Assembly: GCA_964352715.1 (NCBI GenBank)
Contig: CAYGSU010000010.1
Location: 8,626-72,625 of the forward strand
DNA from: JAVKBW01 sp964352715
GTDB taxonomy: Bacteria > Pseudomonadota > Alphaproteobacteria > UBA8366 > Aestuariispiraceae
Length of the DNA: 64,000 nt
Direction of reading: 5' to 3'
Shown: piece after piece, positions 48,954 to 57,682 of the stretch
Layout: each line of letters begins with the position of its first letter
Numbering within the stretch: position 1 is the first letter of the stretch
The notes under the pieces: generated by a model
The model's input: only the letters and a program-made list of their open reading frames with translations
Told to the model about the DNA's origin: nothing
Databases searched by the model: none
Translations under genes and position numbers: made by a program

Positions 48954-49862
48954 ATGCCCAAGCTTAGCCTGATTACCGGAGCGGACAGCCGGCTTTTCGG
49001 TAATCTCTGCATGCTTCTGCAATCGATGTACGGTCATGACCCCGAGACCCCTGTGCATGTCTGCGATTTCGGCTTCGAGCCGGCGCACCGCGATTTCCTG
49101 AATGCGCTCGGCCTGCTGCTGGCGAAGCCGGATCACCTGAAGGCTCGACGTCACCCCTGGTACGCCAAGGCCGCGATGGTCGATTTTCTGCCGGCCCGCC
49201 CGGAGACAGAAGGATCGGACGGCTTCGTCTGGATTGATGCCGACATCATCGCCGAGCGGCCGATCACCCGCGAAATCGACGCCATTGCGACAGAAATGCG
49301 CGATGCGGGCCAGGCAGCCGCCCTGTGCCGGGATGCGAACGGTGTCGACCTCGACAGGTTCATTGCGGACTGGGAAAAGCGCGGCGAAGACCTTTCCGCC
49401 TTCAAGACCCTTCTGTCCGCCCATTCGGTCACCGGCACAGCCCCGTATCTCAATACGGGTTTCGTGATCGTGGCGGACCTGGCGATGGCACGGACCTGGC
49501 GGGACCTTACCCTGCGGCAGCGCGACTGGCTGCTGTTCGAACAGAACTGCTTCAACGTGCTGGCGAATGCCGACCCGGCGCGGATCCGGCTGCTCGATAC
49601 GGCGGAATGGAACGCGCATGGGCCATTGCTTGATACCGCAGGGTTGAACGGCGACCCGGTGCGGCTGATCCACACCACCTCCAATGGCGAACGGCATGTC
49701 GATGGTGATCTTCGCTACGGGGTTCGCGGGCGCGTAACGTCGGGCAATCTGAAGCTGTTCCTGCGCGAAGATCTGCGCAAACGGCAATTGACCCTGTTAC
49801 AGGGCTTTCTGGACCGGCATTTCGATCTGCTGGCCGAAACCGGCGTTCTTACCGCTTCGTAG
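48954..49862 (+). CDS. Putative GT-A fold glycosyltransferase
   Basis: The 302-residue protein has an N-terminal nucleotide-binding strand (MPKLSLITGAD) and a DxD-type metal motif D95-A-D97 in FVWIDADII, with a hydrophobic strand in front, as in GT-A fold glycosyltransferases. Later segments (PYLNTGFVIVADLAMARTWRDL and DWLLFEQNCFNVLAN) match the acceptor half of GT8-like enzymes. It faces a UDP-glucuronate decarboxylase gene. The two convergent genes overlap by 14 bases. A role in polysaccharide or glycoprotein assembly is likely. Confidence 0.75.
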   Translation: MPKLSLITGADSRLFGNLCMLLQSMYGHDPETPVHVCDFGFEPAHRDFLNALGLLLAKPDHLKARRHPWYAKAAMVDFLPARPETEGSDGFVWIDADIIAERPITREIDAIATEMRDAGQAAALCRDANGVDLDRFIADWEKRGEDLSAFKTLLSAHSVTGTAPYLNTGFVIVADLAMARTWRDLTLRQRDWLLFEQNCFNVLANADPARIRLLDTAEWNAHGPLLDTAGLNGDPVRLIHTTSNGERHVDGDLRYGVRGRVTSGNLKLFLREDLRKRQLTLLQGFLDRHFDLLAETGVLTAS

Positions 49863-50853
49863 ACCGCAGATAGCCTTCGAAATAGGCGATCGTTTTCCGC
49901 AATCCATCGTCCAGACCGATGGTCGGTTCCCAGCCCAGAACGGTGCGGGCACGGTCGATATTCGGGCAGCGCCGCACCGGGTCATTCTCCGGCAGCGGAT
50001 TGAACGTCAGCGTCGAGGAAGACCCGGTGAGTTCAATGATACGCTCAGCCAGTTGCCGGACGGTGATTTCATGCGGATTGCCAAGATTGATCGGCCCGAC
50101 GGCTTCATCCTTGCCGCTTTCCATCATCGCCAGAATGCCGGTTACCAGATCGTCGACGTAACAGAACGACCGCGTCTGCTGGCCTTCGCCCTGAATGGTG
50201 ATCGGCTGGTTCTGTAACGCCTGCAGAATGAAGGTCGATACAACGCGGCCGTCATCGGGATGCATGTTCGGCCCGTAGGTATTGAAAATGCGCGCCACCC
50301 GAACCGCCAGACCGTTCTGCCGGTGATAGTCGAAGCACAGGGTTTCCGCACAGCGCTTGCCCTCGTCATAGCAGGCGCGCGGACCGATTGTCGTGACGTT
50401 GCCGAAATAGTCTTCCTGTTGCGGATGCACGGTCGGGTCGCCGTAGATTTCGCTGGTCGATGCCTGAAAGATCTTCGCCTTGCAGCGCTTGGCGAGGCCC
50501 AGCATGTTGATTGCACCAACGACGCTTGTCTTTGTGGTCTGCACCGGGTCTCGCTGGTAATGAACCGGCGAGGCCGGGCACGCCATGTTGTAGATTTCAT
50601 CGGCCTCGACATAGAGCGGAAACGTGACGTCATGGCGGACCAGTTCAAACCGGGGTTCATCCAGCAGGGGGGCAACCAGCGACCGCCGGCCGGTATAGAA
50701 ATTGTCGACGCACAACACCTCGTCGCCGCGATTCAGCAGGGCGGCGCAGAGATGAGAGCCGAGGAACCCGGCCCCTCCCGTCACCACCACGCGGCGCGCA
50801 ACCGGCGACAGCCCGGTATCGAAATCAAAATGGCCAACCGTCCGTTTTTTCAC
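49849..50853 (-). CDS. UDP-glucuronate decarboxylase (UXS family)
   Basis: The 334-residue short-chain dehydrogenase-type protein has the NAD-binding GGAGFLGSHL, the ASTSEIYGDP strand and the catalytic YxxxK motif in CYDEGKRCAE. The conserved IFNTYGP and RSFCYVDDLV segments follow. UXS enzymes convert UDP-glucuronate to UDP-xylose; related branches make UDP-apiose or UDP-4-keto sugars. It faces a glycosyltransferase gene, so both may serve a sugar polymer. Confidence 0.88.
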   Translation of the reverse strand: MKKRTVGHFDFDTGLSPVARRVVVTGGAGFLGSHLCAALLNRGDEVLCVDNFYTGRRSLVAPLLDEPRFELVRHDVTFPLYVEADEIYNMACPASPVHYQRDPVQTTKTSVVGAINMLGLAKRCKAKIFQASTSEIYGDPTVHPQQEDYFGNVTTIGPRACYDEGKRCAETLCFDYHRQNGLAVRVARIFNTYGPNMHPDDGRVVSTFILQALQNQPITIQGEGQQTRSFCYVDDLVTGILAMMESGKDEAVGPINLGNPHEITVRQLAERIIELTGSSSTLTFNPLPENDPVRRCPNIDRARTVLGWEPTIGLDDGLRKTIAYFEGYLRSTKR

Positions 50854-50996
50854 CCGCAGAACCCCTGAAAGATAGTGTGAAACGATAATCAGGCCCGTCG
50901 CCGGGCGTGTCTGTTCTTGTAAGCAGATTCGATGCCAAACGCGCAGAAATTAGGCATCGCCGGGCATCGTCTGGTGCAGCCAAAAGGCGACCCCCC

Positions 50997-51024
50997 TTGT
51001 CCGGACCGGTAAAATGGCTATGAT
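50997..51024 (+). promoter_or_regulatory. Promoter for the XRE regulator
   Basis: TTGTCC, 16-base spacer, TATGAT. The predicted transcription start is about 8 bases before a palindrome at 51037-51051, so repressor binding there could block it. Confidence 0.45.
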
Positions 51025-51036
51025 TATGGTGTAATC

Positions 51037-51051
51037 GAATTCAATGAATTC
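51037..51051. promoter_or_regulatory. GAATTC-AAT-GAATTC inverted repeat (candidate operator)
   Basis: Two GAATTC half-sites separated by three bases form a 15-bp near-perfect inverted repeat, with flanking GGTG and CACC sequences. Its position just after the putative promoter of the XRE gene fits an autoregulatory operator. Confidence 0.5.
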
Positions 51052-51157
51052 TCACCGTACGCATACCTGTAACATCGATGATGTAGGTAGCGTCTCATCA
51101 TGCGCCGCTTTTAGCGATGCAGTAAAAATCCAGCCGACGCTGTTGAAGGAGTTAAGT

Positions 51158-51541
51158 ATGACCGCCGTTGCGGAAAAGGTAAAATCGACTGAAACCGTTG
51201 CAGACCGTTTGCAACAGGCCCGGGAAAACCTTGGCCTTGCACCAGAAACCGTCGCGCAATTGATTGGCGTGACGGCGGAAACCTATCGGCACTGGGAAAG
51301 TGGTGAAAAGGAACCACGGGCAAACCGGCTGGTTAACCTTGCCGGTGTATTGCGGGTCTCTGCCTACTGGATTCTGGACGGTGGCGACGGCGAATTCAGC
51401 ATCGTGCAGGATTGTTCCGCAACCGATTCACTGCGCGGCCAGATCACCAGCGTCCGCACCAAACTTCAGGACATTTCCGACATTCTGAACGACATGGAAG
51501 ATCGGCTTGAAGAGCATCTGTCACAGAAACACACCGGCTAG
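51158..51541 (+). CDS. XRE-family transcriptional regulator
   Basis: ATG 51158 follows AAGGAG with 6-base spacing; the longer in-frame ORF from 51044 is unlikely. The 127-residue protein has a helix-turn-helix (LAPETVAQLIGVTAETYRHWE, about residues 25-50) and then a helical region. A C-terminal coiled-coil-like segment (about 92-125, TKLQDISDILNDMEDRLEEH) could mediate dimerisation. No toxin partner is adjacent; the next gene is mnmC, 32 bases later. Confidence 0.8.
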   Translation: MTAVAEKVKSTETVADRLQQARENLGLAPETVAQLIGVTAETYRHWESGEKEPRANRLVNLAGVLRVSAYWILDGGDGEFSIVQDCSATDSLRGQITSVRTKLQDISDILNDMEDRLEEHLSQKHTG

Positions 51542-51573
51542 CGCAAACCCCGGCAAACCGCTAACTTGCGGTA

Positions 51574-53550
51574 ATGCCACAATGGCCGCGTCTTCCCCTT
51601 CCTGATATTGCCTATGATGCGGGCGGCACGCCCGCGTCCCGGCAATTCGACGACATCTACTTTGCGCCGACAGACGGGTTGGCGGAATCGGAATTCGTTT
51701 TCCTGAACGGTATCGGCGCGCCCGACTGCTGGCGCGAAGCGCCGGTTTTTACCATCGGTGAAACCGGTTTCGGCACCGGGCTTAACTTTCTGCTGACCTG
51801 GCAGGCGTGGCGGCAGACCGCCCCGGCCGGCGCCAGACTGAACTTCGTTTCGGTTGAAGGGTATCCGCTGAACCGGGATCAGCTGGCGACCGCCCTCAGG
51901 GGATTCGACTCGCTCGCCCCGCTGGCCGACCAGCTCGCCCACAGTTATCCGATCCGCCATGCCGGGTTCCACCGGTTGAGTTTCGAGGATGGTCGGGTCA
52001 GTCTGACCCTGTTGTTCGGCGAAGTGGAAACCATGCTGAGCCGTCTGACAGCCCGCATCGATGCCTGGTTTCTCGACGGGTTCGCGCCGGCCAGAAACCC
52101 CGCCATGTGGACGGATACTGTCCTGTCGCGCATCGCCGCCCTTTCCCGACCCGGCGCGACCTTCGCCACGTTCACCGCCGCCGGCCATGTTCGACGCGGT
52201 CTTCAGGCCGCCGGGTTCGCCGTTGAAAAAGCGCCCGGTTTCGGCCGCAAAAAGGAACGTCTTGTTGGTCGGCTCGACAGCCCTCCGGCAGAACCGGAAC
52301 CTTGCTGGTCAATGCCGCCGTCGCCCCTGCCCGCCGGGTCACGCATCGCAGTCATCGGATCAGGCATCGCCGGAAGTTCTGTCGCGCATGCGCTTCACGT
52401 GAAACACTTCGATGTCACCGTGTTCGACGAATCGGGGTCGGCTGGCGGCGGCACGACAGGAAACCCGGCAGTCATCCTTTCCCCCAAACCACCGGCGGAA
52501 GCGAGTCTCGCCGGCCGCCTGAACGCCCTTGCCTTTATCGACTCGATTGACCGGTATGATGCCCTGCACGAGAAAGCGGGCGATATCTGGATCGGCCCGC
52601 GCGGCGTCGATGCGCTGTCCACCAGCCGCGTTGCCGCAGACCGCCGGGCCAAAGCCCTGAGTGCGCTGGCATGGCCGGAAGCGACAGCCCGAATGACCGA
52701 CGCCCCCGCCCTGTCGCCCTTTCCGATCGCCCGCTTCGGCCGCAGCGGTTGTGTTGACCCGGTCGCCGTTTGCCGAGCCCTTGCCCCTGACGTTCAGCGC
52801 GCGCGGATCGGCAGCATTGACCCGTCCGCCGGAGGCTGGAGGCTACGCGACACGGACGGCACAACGGTCTGGACCGGTGATGCCGTTATCGTCGCCGCCG
52901 GCGCGCATTCTACCCGTCTGGCCGGACTTTCCCATACACCGCTTTACCCGAACCGCGGTCAGGTCAGCCTGATCGACGCGGCTGAATTGCCGACCATCCC
53001 TGAAAACGGGTTCAGCTTCGATGGCTATCTAAGCCCTGCGGTAACGGTAGAGGGACGGTCAGCCCGGGTACTCGGGTCCAGTTTTTCCGGCTGGCGCGAC
53101 CTCGACGATGACGGTTGGCGCGCCACTGACGACGCCGACCACAATGTCTGTTTCGACGCCCTGAATCAGGCGCTCGACACGCCCGGGCGTGCGCCTGTAC
53201 GGCCACAAAGACTGTGGGCCGGTCTGCGCGCGGCCCCGCCCGACCGCGTTCCGCTGGTCGGCGGCATCGTCGACGAAACAATTTTCCTCGACCGGTTTGC
53301 CGACTATCGCATCGGCAGGGAACCGACGGCTGCACCGCCCTATCGCCCCGGGCTGCATATTCTGGCCGGCCTGGGCGCACGCGGGTTTCAGCTGGGTCCG
53401 TTACTGGGTGATGCGCTGGCCGATCTTATTGCCGGCGATCCGCCGCCGCTGGAACGCGATCTGCTGGATGCCATCAACCCGGCCCGGTTCATGATGCGCG
53501 GGCTGAAGCGGGGCGACGATGCGTCGGTGGAAGAACCGGCACGCGAATGA
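51574..53550 (+). CDS. mnmC: Bifunctional tRNA U34 modification enzyme MnmC
   Basis: The 658-residue protein joins two enzymes. The N-terminal ~230 residues are the SAM-dependent MnmD methyltransferase domain with TIGETGFGTGLNFLL and the DAWFLDGFAPARNPAMWT motif. The C-terminal part is the FAD-dependent MnmC1 oxidase domain, starting IAVIGSGIAGSSVAHAL. Together they convert cmnm5(s2)U34 to mnm5(s2)U34 in tRNAs. It follows the XRE gene by 32 bases and may be co-transcribed. Confidence 0.94.
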   Translation: MPQWPRLPLPDIAYDAGGTPASRQFDDIYFAPTDGLAESEFVFLNGIGAPDCWREAPVFTIGETGFGTGLNFLLTWQAWRQTAPAGARLNFVSVEGYPLNRDQLATALRGFDSLAPLADQLAHSYPIRHAGFHRLSFEDGRVSLTLLFGEVETMLSRLTARIDAWFLDGFAPARNPAMWTDTVLSRIAALSRPGATFATFTAAGHVRRGLQAAGFAVEKAPGFGRKKERLVGRLDSPPAEPEPCWSMPPSPLPAGSRIAVIGSGIAGSSVAHALHVKHFDVTVFDESGSAGGGTTGNPAVILSPKPPAEASLAGRLNALAFIDSIDRYDALHEKAGDIWIGPRGVDALSTSRVAADRRAKALSALAWPEATARMTDAPALSPFPIARFGRSGCVDPVAVCRALAPDVQRARIGSIDPSAGGWRLRDTDGTTVWTGDAVIVAAGAHSTRLAGLSHTPLYPNRGQVSLIDAAELPTIPENGFSFDGYLSPAVTVEGRSARVLGSSFSGWRDLDDDGWRATDDADHNVCFDALNQALDTPGRAPVRPQRLWAGLRAAPPDRVPLVGGIVDETIFLDRFADYRIGREPTAAPPYRPGLHILAGLGARGFQLGPLLGDALADLIAGDPPPLERDLLDAINPARFMMRGLKRGDDASVEEPARE

Positions 53551-53592
53551 TCCTATCCGGCTTGCGTTGCGTAGAATAATGCAGGAGGCTTG

Positions 53593-54186
53593 ATGATGAT
53601 GAACAAACTGTACGCCGCCGCTGTATTCCTGGCCGGTATCGTTACCGCCACCACCCTGCACCTCGTTGGCGGACCTTTCGCGGACAAGGCAGTCGCAGCT
53701 GATGCCGGTTCGGCGCACCGGTTCAATTTCACGGCAATCGACGGTCAGCCGCTGCCGCTGTCGAGCTTCAGCGGCAAGACTGTGCTGGTGGTGAACACGG
53801 CATCCTTCTGCGGGTATACCCGTCAGTATGAAGGATTGCAGAAGCTGTACGATACATATGAAAGCCGGGGATTCGTTGTACTCGGCGTGCCCTCGAACGA
53901 TTTCGGCAGCCAGGAACCGGGGACCGAGCAGGAGATCAAGCAGTTCTGCGAGGTCAATTTCGCGATTACCTTTCCGCTGACCGAAAAGCAGGTTGTCATC
54001 GGTGACGAGGCCCATCCGTTCTACGCATGGGCACATCAGGCGCTGGGCGCAAAAGCGGTCCCGCGCTGGAATTTCCACAAGATTTTGATCGGCCCTGACG
54101 GATCGGCCCTCGCCACATGGCCAACAGCGACCGAACCGTCAAACGATGGCGTCATCAGCACGATTGAAGCCAACCTGCCCGGTTAG
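53593..54186 (+). CDS. Exported glutathione peroxidase
   Basis: Three successive ATG codons (53593, 53596, 53599) follow AGGAGG; any gives about 195-197 residues. A signal sequence or anchor (about 5-38) precedes the Gpx domain. The catalytic residue is Cys73 in NTASFCGYT (selenocysteine in animals), with the partner Gln/Trp motifs in VPSNDFGSQEPG and RWNFHK. It should reduce peroxides in the periplasm. It overlaps the convergent RutE-like gene by 4 bases. Confidence 0.88.
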   Translation: MMMNKLYAAAVFLAGIVTATTLHLVGGPFADKAVAADAGSAHRFNFTAIDGQPLPLSSFSGKTVLVVNTASFCGYTRQYEGLQKLYDTYESRGFVVLGVPSNDFGSQEPGTEQEIKQFCEVNFAITFPLTEKQVVIGDEAHPFYAWAHQALGAKAVPRWNFHKILIGPDGSALATWPTATEPSNDGVISTIEANLPG

Positions 54187-54773
54187 ACGATCTGGCAGGC
54201 CTCACCGAAGTCGAACCGGGGCGTGCGAGGATAAACTCGATCGCGGTCGCCATAGCCAAGATTGCACAGGAAATTCGACTTAAAGGTCGTGCCGGCAAAG
54301 AAAACCTCATCAACCTTGTCATTGTCGAAGCCTGACATCGGACCACAATCCAGCCCCAGCGATCGCGCCGCCAGCATCAGATAGGCGCCCTGGAGAGTAC
54401 CATTGCGGAAGGCTGTCTGTTCGATAAGCGCGTCATTGCCTTCGAACCACGATTTTGCGTCTGTCGGCGGGTACAGTTTCGGAAGATGATCGTGAAACCG
54501 CATATCATGACCAATGATCGCCGTGACGGGGGCAGTCATCGTCTGTTTCACATTGCCTTCCATCAAGGCCGGCATCAGCCGCGCCTTTGCTTCAGGCGAC
54601 CGGACAAAGACAAACCGACCTGGACTGCAATTGGCTGATGTCGGCGGCAGGGCCAGCAGGCGGTGCAGTTCGGTCAACACATCATCGCCGATCGTCTTGC
54701 CTTCCTGCCAGTAGCTGTAGGTGCGTGCATCGTCAAACAATTGACGCCGTGCTGCTTCATCTATCTTCGCCAT
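54183..54773 (-). CDS. Malonic semialdehyde reductase RutE/HadB-like nitroreductase
   Basis: The 196-residue FMN-dependent nitroreductase-family protein has the RutE features: ARTYSYWQEGKTIGDDVL, PPTSANCSPGRFVFV and the closing LCNLGYGDRD. RutE reduces malonic semialdehyde in uracil breakdown, but no other rut genes are nearby. The family also includes enzymes that reduce other small aldehydes or quinones. Confidence 0.85.
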   Translation of the reverse strand: MAKIDEAARRQLFDDARTYSYWQEGKTIGDDVLTELHRLLALPPTSANCSPGRFVFVRSPEAKARLMPALMEGNVKQTMTAPVTAIIGHDMRFHDHLPKLYPPTDAKSWFEGNDALIEQTAFRNGTLQGAYLMLAARSLGLDCGPMSGFDNDKVDEVFFAGTTFKSNFLCNLGYGDRDRVYPRTPRFDFGEACQIV

Positions 54774-54875
54774 GCTTTTACCCTCTCTTCGAGAACCCGG
54801 TTATCTTGTCTTTTATACAGACCATTCGTCAATTCGGTGTCGTAGTCGAGGCATCAGTGCCCCTCAACTTACATC

Positions 54876-55607
54876 TTATGAATTTTTGGTGATCGCGCGG
54901 TTAAGCCTTTCCGCCAGACCCGGAATCTCCGACAGGCATTCGGCTTTGAAGAAACGGGAATTGTCTATCCTGCCATCAAAAATCTCATGCACCGCCGTGA
55001 ACTGATACGGTACATGCACAGCATATCCGCCCAGCGTCAGGACAGGTTCCACATCACTGGGGATAGAATTGCCGACCATCATGAAGCGCGCCGGGTCGAC
55101 ATCATACCGTTCGAGCACCGTGGCATAGGATTGCGGGTTCTTCTCGCTGACAACCTCGATCCCGTCAAAACTGTCAGCCAGACCGGATTTATCGACCTTG
55201 TTGGTCTGATCGAGCAGATCGCCTTTGGTGATCAGCAAGAGTCTGAAGCGCCGCTTCAGATTGGCCAGCACGGTTTCGGCATGCGGCATCAGCGTCAGGG
55301 GTGACTGCAGCATGCGTTTGCCCATGACAATGATTTCATGAATCTCTTCAGACGTCACCGCCCCCTTAGACATCGTGATTGCGGTTTCGATCATCGACAG
55401 GGTGAAACCCTTGATGCCATAACCGAAAACTTTCACGTTTTCGACTTCGATAGAATGCAGATGTTTCTGAACCGCCTCGTCAGAAGCATAACCGCGCATC
55501 ATTTCAGCCAGCCGGGTCTGGGTTTCCTGAAACATGTTTTCGGTATGCCACAGGGTGTCATCCGCATCGAAGCCGATTGTCTCAATTTTCGTTTCAGGTT
55601 GCGTCAT
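54876..55607 (-). CDS. HAD-superfamily hydrolase in the deo operon
   Basis: The 243-residue protein has the DxD nucleophile motif in FDADDTLWHTE, a cap helical region (about 20-100), the Thr motif (LLLITKG) and the Lys/acid motif near VGNSIPSDVEP, so all catalytic motifs are present. Phosphate monoesters are the likely substrate. Start codons at 55622, 55610 and 55607 are possible; the coding sequence overlaps deoA by 14 bases or more. Its place after deoA suggests a nucleotide- or sugar-phosphate substrate. Confidence 0.83.
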   Translation of the reverse strand: MTQPETKIETIGFDADDTLWHTENMFQETQTRLAEMMRGYASDEAVQKHLHSIEVENVKVFGYGIKGFTLSMIETAITMSKGAVTSEEIHEIIVMGKRMLQSPLTLMPHAETVLANLKRRFRLLLITKGDLLDQTNKVDKSGLADSFDGIEVVSEKNPQSYATVLERYDVDPARFMMVGNSIPSDVEPVLTLGGYAVHVPYQFTAVHEIFDGRIDNSRFFKAECLSEIPGLAERLNRAITKNS

Positions 55608-56919
55608 CATACAGCCGTTCATAAACGATCGGTCCCGGATCTGTACCGCGCCCGATCTTGATCGCCTTTACAATGCTGCGCGATGCTTCGTCCGCCTGCG
55701 CCTCGGTCGCGGCATGCACGAAAGCCAGCGGCTCGTTCGGCGATACCTCTTGCCCCTTTGCACAGAACTGGGAAAATCCGACACTCGGGTCAATCTGATC
55801 ATCAGCCCGCTTGCGGCCACCGCCCAGCTCGACGACCGACAGGCCGACCAGACGGGCATCGACACCTGTGACCTTGCCGCTTCGCTCCGGAAATACCGGT
55901 TTGATGATGGGTGCTTTGGCAAAGGGCGAAACGCCGGTTTCGGTCAGATCGGTTGGCCCGCCCAACGCTGCGACCATCCTTGAAAACCGTTCCGCAGCCG
56001 CACCGGACTGCAAGGCTTCACGCGCCATCGCCATCGCTTTTTCCGGTGTATCCGCGATATTCCCCAAAACCAGCATCTCGGCGGAAAGCTGGATCGTAAG
56101 GTCCAGAAGCCGCGCATCCTGCTGCTTGCCCGCCAGAAAGTCGATGGCCTCACCGACCTCAAGCGCATTACCGACCGTATGACCCAGCACCTGGTTCATG
56201 TCGGTAATCATCGCAACCGTCGGCATGCCGGCCCTGTTAGCTACCGATACAATGCTTTGCGCCAGTTCCCGCGCCATTGAATAGTCCGTGGCGAATGCAC
56301 CGGTTCCGGTTTTCACATCCATCACCAGGCCGCCGAGACCGGCGGCGAGTTTTTTCGACAGGATTGACGCCGTGATCAGCGGTATCGATTCAACCGTCGC
56401 GGTCACGTCCCGCACCGCATAGAAGCGGCGGTCGGCCGGGGCCAGTTCGGCAGTCTGACCGATGATAGCGCAGCCGGCCTCGCGGACGACCTGCCGGAAC
56501 CGGTTGGAATCCGGCGACGTCTCGTAGCCCGGTATGGAATCCAGCTTGTCCAGCGTGCCGCCGGTATGCCCCAGACCCCGGCCGGAGATCATCGGCACAT
56601 AGCCGCCGCAGGCGGCGACAATCGGCGCGACGATCAGGCTGACCTTGTCGCCCACACCGCCGGTCGAATGCTTGTCCAGCACCGGGCCGTCAAGGTCGAG
56701 ATCTTCCCATGTCAGGGTCTCGCCGGATTGCACCATAGACCGTGTCAGATACACCCGTTCCTGCATCGTCATGCCGCGAAAAAACACCGCCATGGCGAAG
56801 GCAGCGACCTGCCCTTCAGACAGGCTGCCATCCGCCAACCCCGCAACCATGAAGGAAATTTCGGCTTCCGACAGTTCCGCACCATCCCGTTTACGGCGAA
56901 TGACCTCTTGCGGCAGCAT
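55594..56919 (-). CDS. deoA: Thymidine phosphorylase
   Basis: Starting at ATG 56919 gives 441 residues; the 44 extra residues encoded up to 57051 have no support. It has the nucleoside phosphorylase II signature: the DKHSTGGVGDKVSLIVAP phosphate site, the GRGLGHTGGTLDK base-binding segment, MDVKTGTGAF, and a C-terminal alpha/beta domain. It releases thymine and deoxyribose-1-phosphate. It begins 4 bases after the deoC stop codon. Confidence 0.95.
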   Translation of the reverse strand: MLPQEVIRRKRDGAELSEAEISFMVAGLADGSLSEGQVAAFAMAVFFRGMTMQERVYLTRSMVQSGETLTWEDLDLDGPVLDKHSTGGVGDKVSLIVAPIVAACGGYVPMISGRGLGHTGGTLDKLDSIPGYETSPDSNRFRQVVREAGCAIIGQTAELAPADRRFYAVRDVTATVESIPLITASILSKKLAAGLGGLVMDVKTGTGAFATDYSMARELAQSIVSVANRAGMPTVAMITDMNQVLGHTVGNALEVGEAIDFLAGKQQDARLLDLTIQLSAEMLVLGNIADTPEKAMAMAREALQSGAAAERFSRMVAALGGPTDLTETGVSPFAKAPIIKPVFPERSGKVTGVDARLVGLSVVELGGGRKRADDQIDPSVGFSQFCAKGQEVSPNEPLAFVHAATEAQADEASRSIVKAIKIGRGTDPGPIVYERLYDDAT

Positions 56920-56923
56920 GATC

Positions 56924-57682
56924 TCAATATCCCTCGCCGGCCTGGCCGGTTTCAGTGCTGCCGGAAAGCCGAGCCAGAACATCATCCAGCAGGCCACTCG
57001 CGCCGATGCGGAAATGGCCTTGCGTTGCCCAGCCGGGGCCGAGCAGTTCATCCGCCGCCTGGAAATAGCTCATCGCGGTCGGCACGTCGCGGATGCCGCC
57101 GGCGGCCTTGAACCCGCCATGCCCCACCTCGCGGATTGCCTCAAGCATGATCCGCGCCGCCGTCACGGTTGCAGATACCGGGGCCTTGCCTGTCGATGTC
57201 TTGATGAAATCCGCTCCTTCGCCAAGCGCCAGACGCGATGCATCCGCGATCATCAGCGGGTCATCCAGCGTTCCGGTTTCGAGTATTACCTTCAGCAGGG
57301 TTGCACCATGACAGGACCGTCTGCAATAGCGCAAAAAGTCGACAACAATCTTTCGATCACCGAACAGAAACTCGTTATAGGGAAACACGACATCGACCTC
57401 ATCGCCGCCGCTTTCCAGTACGACCTCGATATCCTTCAGTGCGGCGACAATATCGCTACCGCCATCGGGAAAGTTGGCGACGCCGGCAACCCGAACGGTC
57501 GTGCGGTCAAGATACCGGGTCGCGCGTGCCACGAAGTGCGGCCACACGCATACCGCCGCAACCCGGCCTCCGGCATCCTCGAGCGCACGACGGCACAGGT
57601 TATCGACCGTGCTTTCCGTATCTGCATCGCCCAGGCTTGTCAGGTCCATCGACTGCAGAACACGTTCGGCGTCTGACATCAT
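56924..57682 (-). CDS. deoC: Deoxyribose-phosphate aldolase
   Basis: The 252-residue TIM-barrel protein has the DERA motifs, with the Schiff-base Lys161 in DFIKTSTGKA and the conserved FKAAGGIRD. It splits deoxyribose-5-phosphate into glyceraldehyde-3-phosphate and acetaldehyde. The start overlaps the punA stop by 4 bases, so these genes form one operon. Confidence 0.95.
   Translation of the reverse strand: MMSDAERVLQSMDLTSLGDADTESTVDNLCRRALEDAGGRVAAVCVWPHFVARATRYLDRTTVRVAGVANFPDGGSDIVAALKDIEVVLESGGDEVDVVFPYNEFLFGDRKIVVDFLRYCRRSCHGATLLKVILETGTLDDPLMIADASRLALGEGADFIKTSTGKAPVSATVTAARIMLEAIREVGHGGFKAAGGIRDVPTAMSYFQAADELLGPGWATQGHFRIGASGLLDDVLARLSGSTETGQAGEGY

Larger units (their letters stand above)
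50854..51157. other. Divergent regulatory region between the UXS and XRE genes
   Basis: No ORF is likely here. A sigma-70-type promoter (TTGTCC at 50997-51002, 16-base spacer, TATGAT at 51019-51024) faces the XRE gene. Downstream of it lies a palindromic element with two GAATTC sites (51037-51051). The leader to the XRE start is about 130 bases. Confidence 0.5.
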
